From Planctomycetota bacterium (GTDB taxonomy: Bacteria > Planctomycetota > UBA1135 > GCA-002686595): a stretch of 39,344 nucleotides of DNA. Below are positions 39,079-39,344 of this stretch, in pieces (the stretch's first letter is position 1; each line of letters begins with the position of its first letter). The stretch spans positions 1 to 39,344 of the forward strand of contig JALWOP010000414.1 in NCBI GenBank assembly GCA_027083445.1, in the 5' to 3' direction. The position numbers and the translations under genes were made by a program. Below the pieces are notes generated by a model, which saw only the letters and a program-made list of their open reading frames with translations, was not told the DNA's origin and did not search any database.

Positions 39079-39344
39079 TCAAAGGGGCATGGGAGAACGG
39101 CGGCGCAGCGAGAGCGCCAGGAGCGCGCATCCCACCAAAAAGGTCACCCCGCCCGCAAGCGGACCCCTCCAGGGGAGGCGTAGGTCCGGTCCGATGGAGT
39201 CCCCCCCTGCCGGCCCGTAGACCGCGGGATGGCGCATCCAATCCACGCCCGCGCACTCGACGACCAGAACGACGCTCGAGAGATCGAGCAGGTGGGCGGT
39301 CAGCGCGGGGGACCAGGGGGCGGGCCCGGCCAGCCCCCCCAGGG
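39079..39344 (-). CDS. C-terminal part of a membrane protein (partial)
   Basis: The minus-strand frame is open from the window edge to a TGA at 39079-39081. The visible 88 residues hold two hydrophobic segments, one near LTAHLLDLSSVVLVV and one near the end (GGVTFLVGCALLALSL) followed by RRRSPMPL, which predicts a cytoplasmic C-terminus. Three bases separate its stop from the NIL-domain ATG, so it opens the operon. Family not identifiable from this part. Confidence 0.6.
   Translation of the reverse strand, partial: LGGLAGPAPWSPALTAHLLDLSSVVLVVECAGVDWMRHPAVYGPAGGDSIGPDLRLPWRGPLAGGVTFLVGCALLALSLRRRSPMPL

Noticed and set aside
1-39344. CRISPR array or insertion sequence
   Set aside because: I saw no regularly spaced repeats and no transposase or terminal inverted repeats.

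Overview
The window is GC-rich, densely coded bacterial DNA, most likely from a member of the Planctomycetota. This is an inference from gene content: two formylglycine sulfatases, many Sec-exported proteins of unknown role, a huge multidomain subtilase, a carboxypeptidase-regulatory-repeat protein, and a secreted protein whose C-terminal domain I associate with planctomycetes such as Saltatorellus-type strains. Shine-Dalgarno sequences are often absent. Several genes instead carry a -10-like TAnnnT hexamer 5-7 nt before the start codon, which suggests leaderless mRNAs.

Left chromosomal part (1-11326): start of a divergent gene, a CocE/S15-type alpha/beta hydrolase, an unknown 15-kDa protein, a short sulfatase, a possible small ORF, a 1261-aa secreted subtilase ending at a strong hairpin terminator, and a 901-aa secreted repeat protein.

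Integrated element (11327-27356): a roughly 16-kb island lies between a 39-bp copy of the 5' half of tRNA-Arg(TCT) on the left and the intact tRNA-Arg on the right. Its order is tyrosine integrase, excisionase-like HTH protein, AlpA-like protein, primase-ATPase, an inverted-repeat region that may be the origin, a terminase-small-subunit-like gene, a chain of small overlapping genes, a frameshifted sigma-70-like gene, and an accessory block. I see no capsid, portal, tail or large terminase gene and no relaxase. That is the gene logic of a phage satellite (PICI-like) rather than a full prophage or conjugative element.

Accessory block (20431-27280): a DNA-base hypermodification-type protein (HMUDK_hel / thymine pyrophosphorylase-like), a structured 440-bp gap, a proteasome-like Ntn hydrolase next to a zinc-ribbon protein with a hydrophobic tail, a BsuBI/PstI-type restriction-modification pair, and a HEPN-type abortive-infection protein. 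This is a compact defence cargo. The Ntn-hydrolase/zinc-ribbon pair is the best candidate for an undescribed system. The island contains no CTGCAG (the expected target of a BsuBI/PstI system) by my reading, whereas the flanks contain seven.

Right chromosomal part (27395-39344): two tandem paralogous exported proteins resembling degenerate metallopeptidases, a lipoprotein sulfatase, a secreted protein with the planctomycete-type C-terminus, an M14 carboxypeptidase, a TPR-like lipoprotein overlapping an NHL-propeller protein, and a minus-strand run of a membrane protein (partial), a NIL-domain protein and a gamma-glutamyltransferase.
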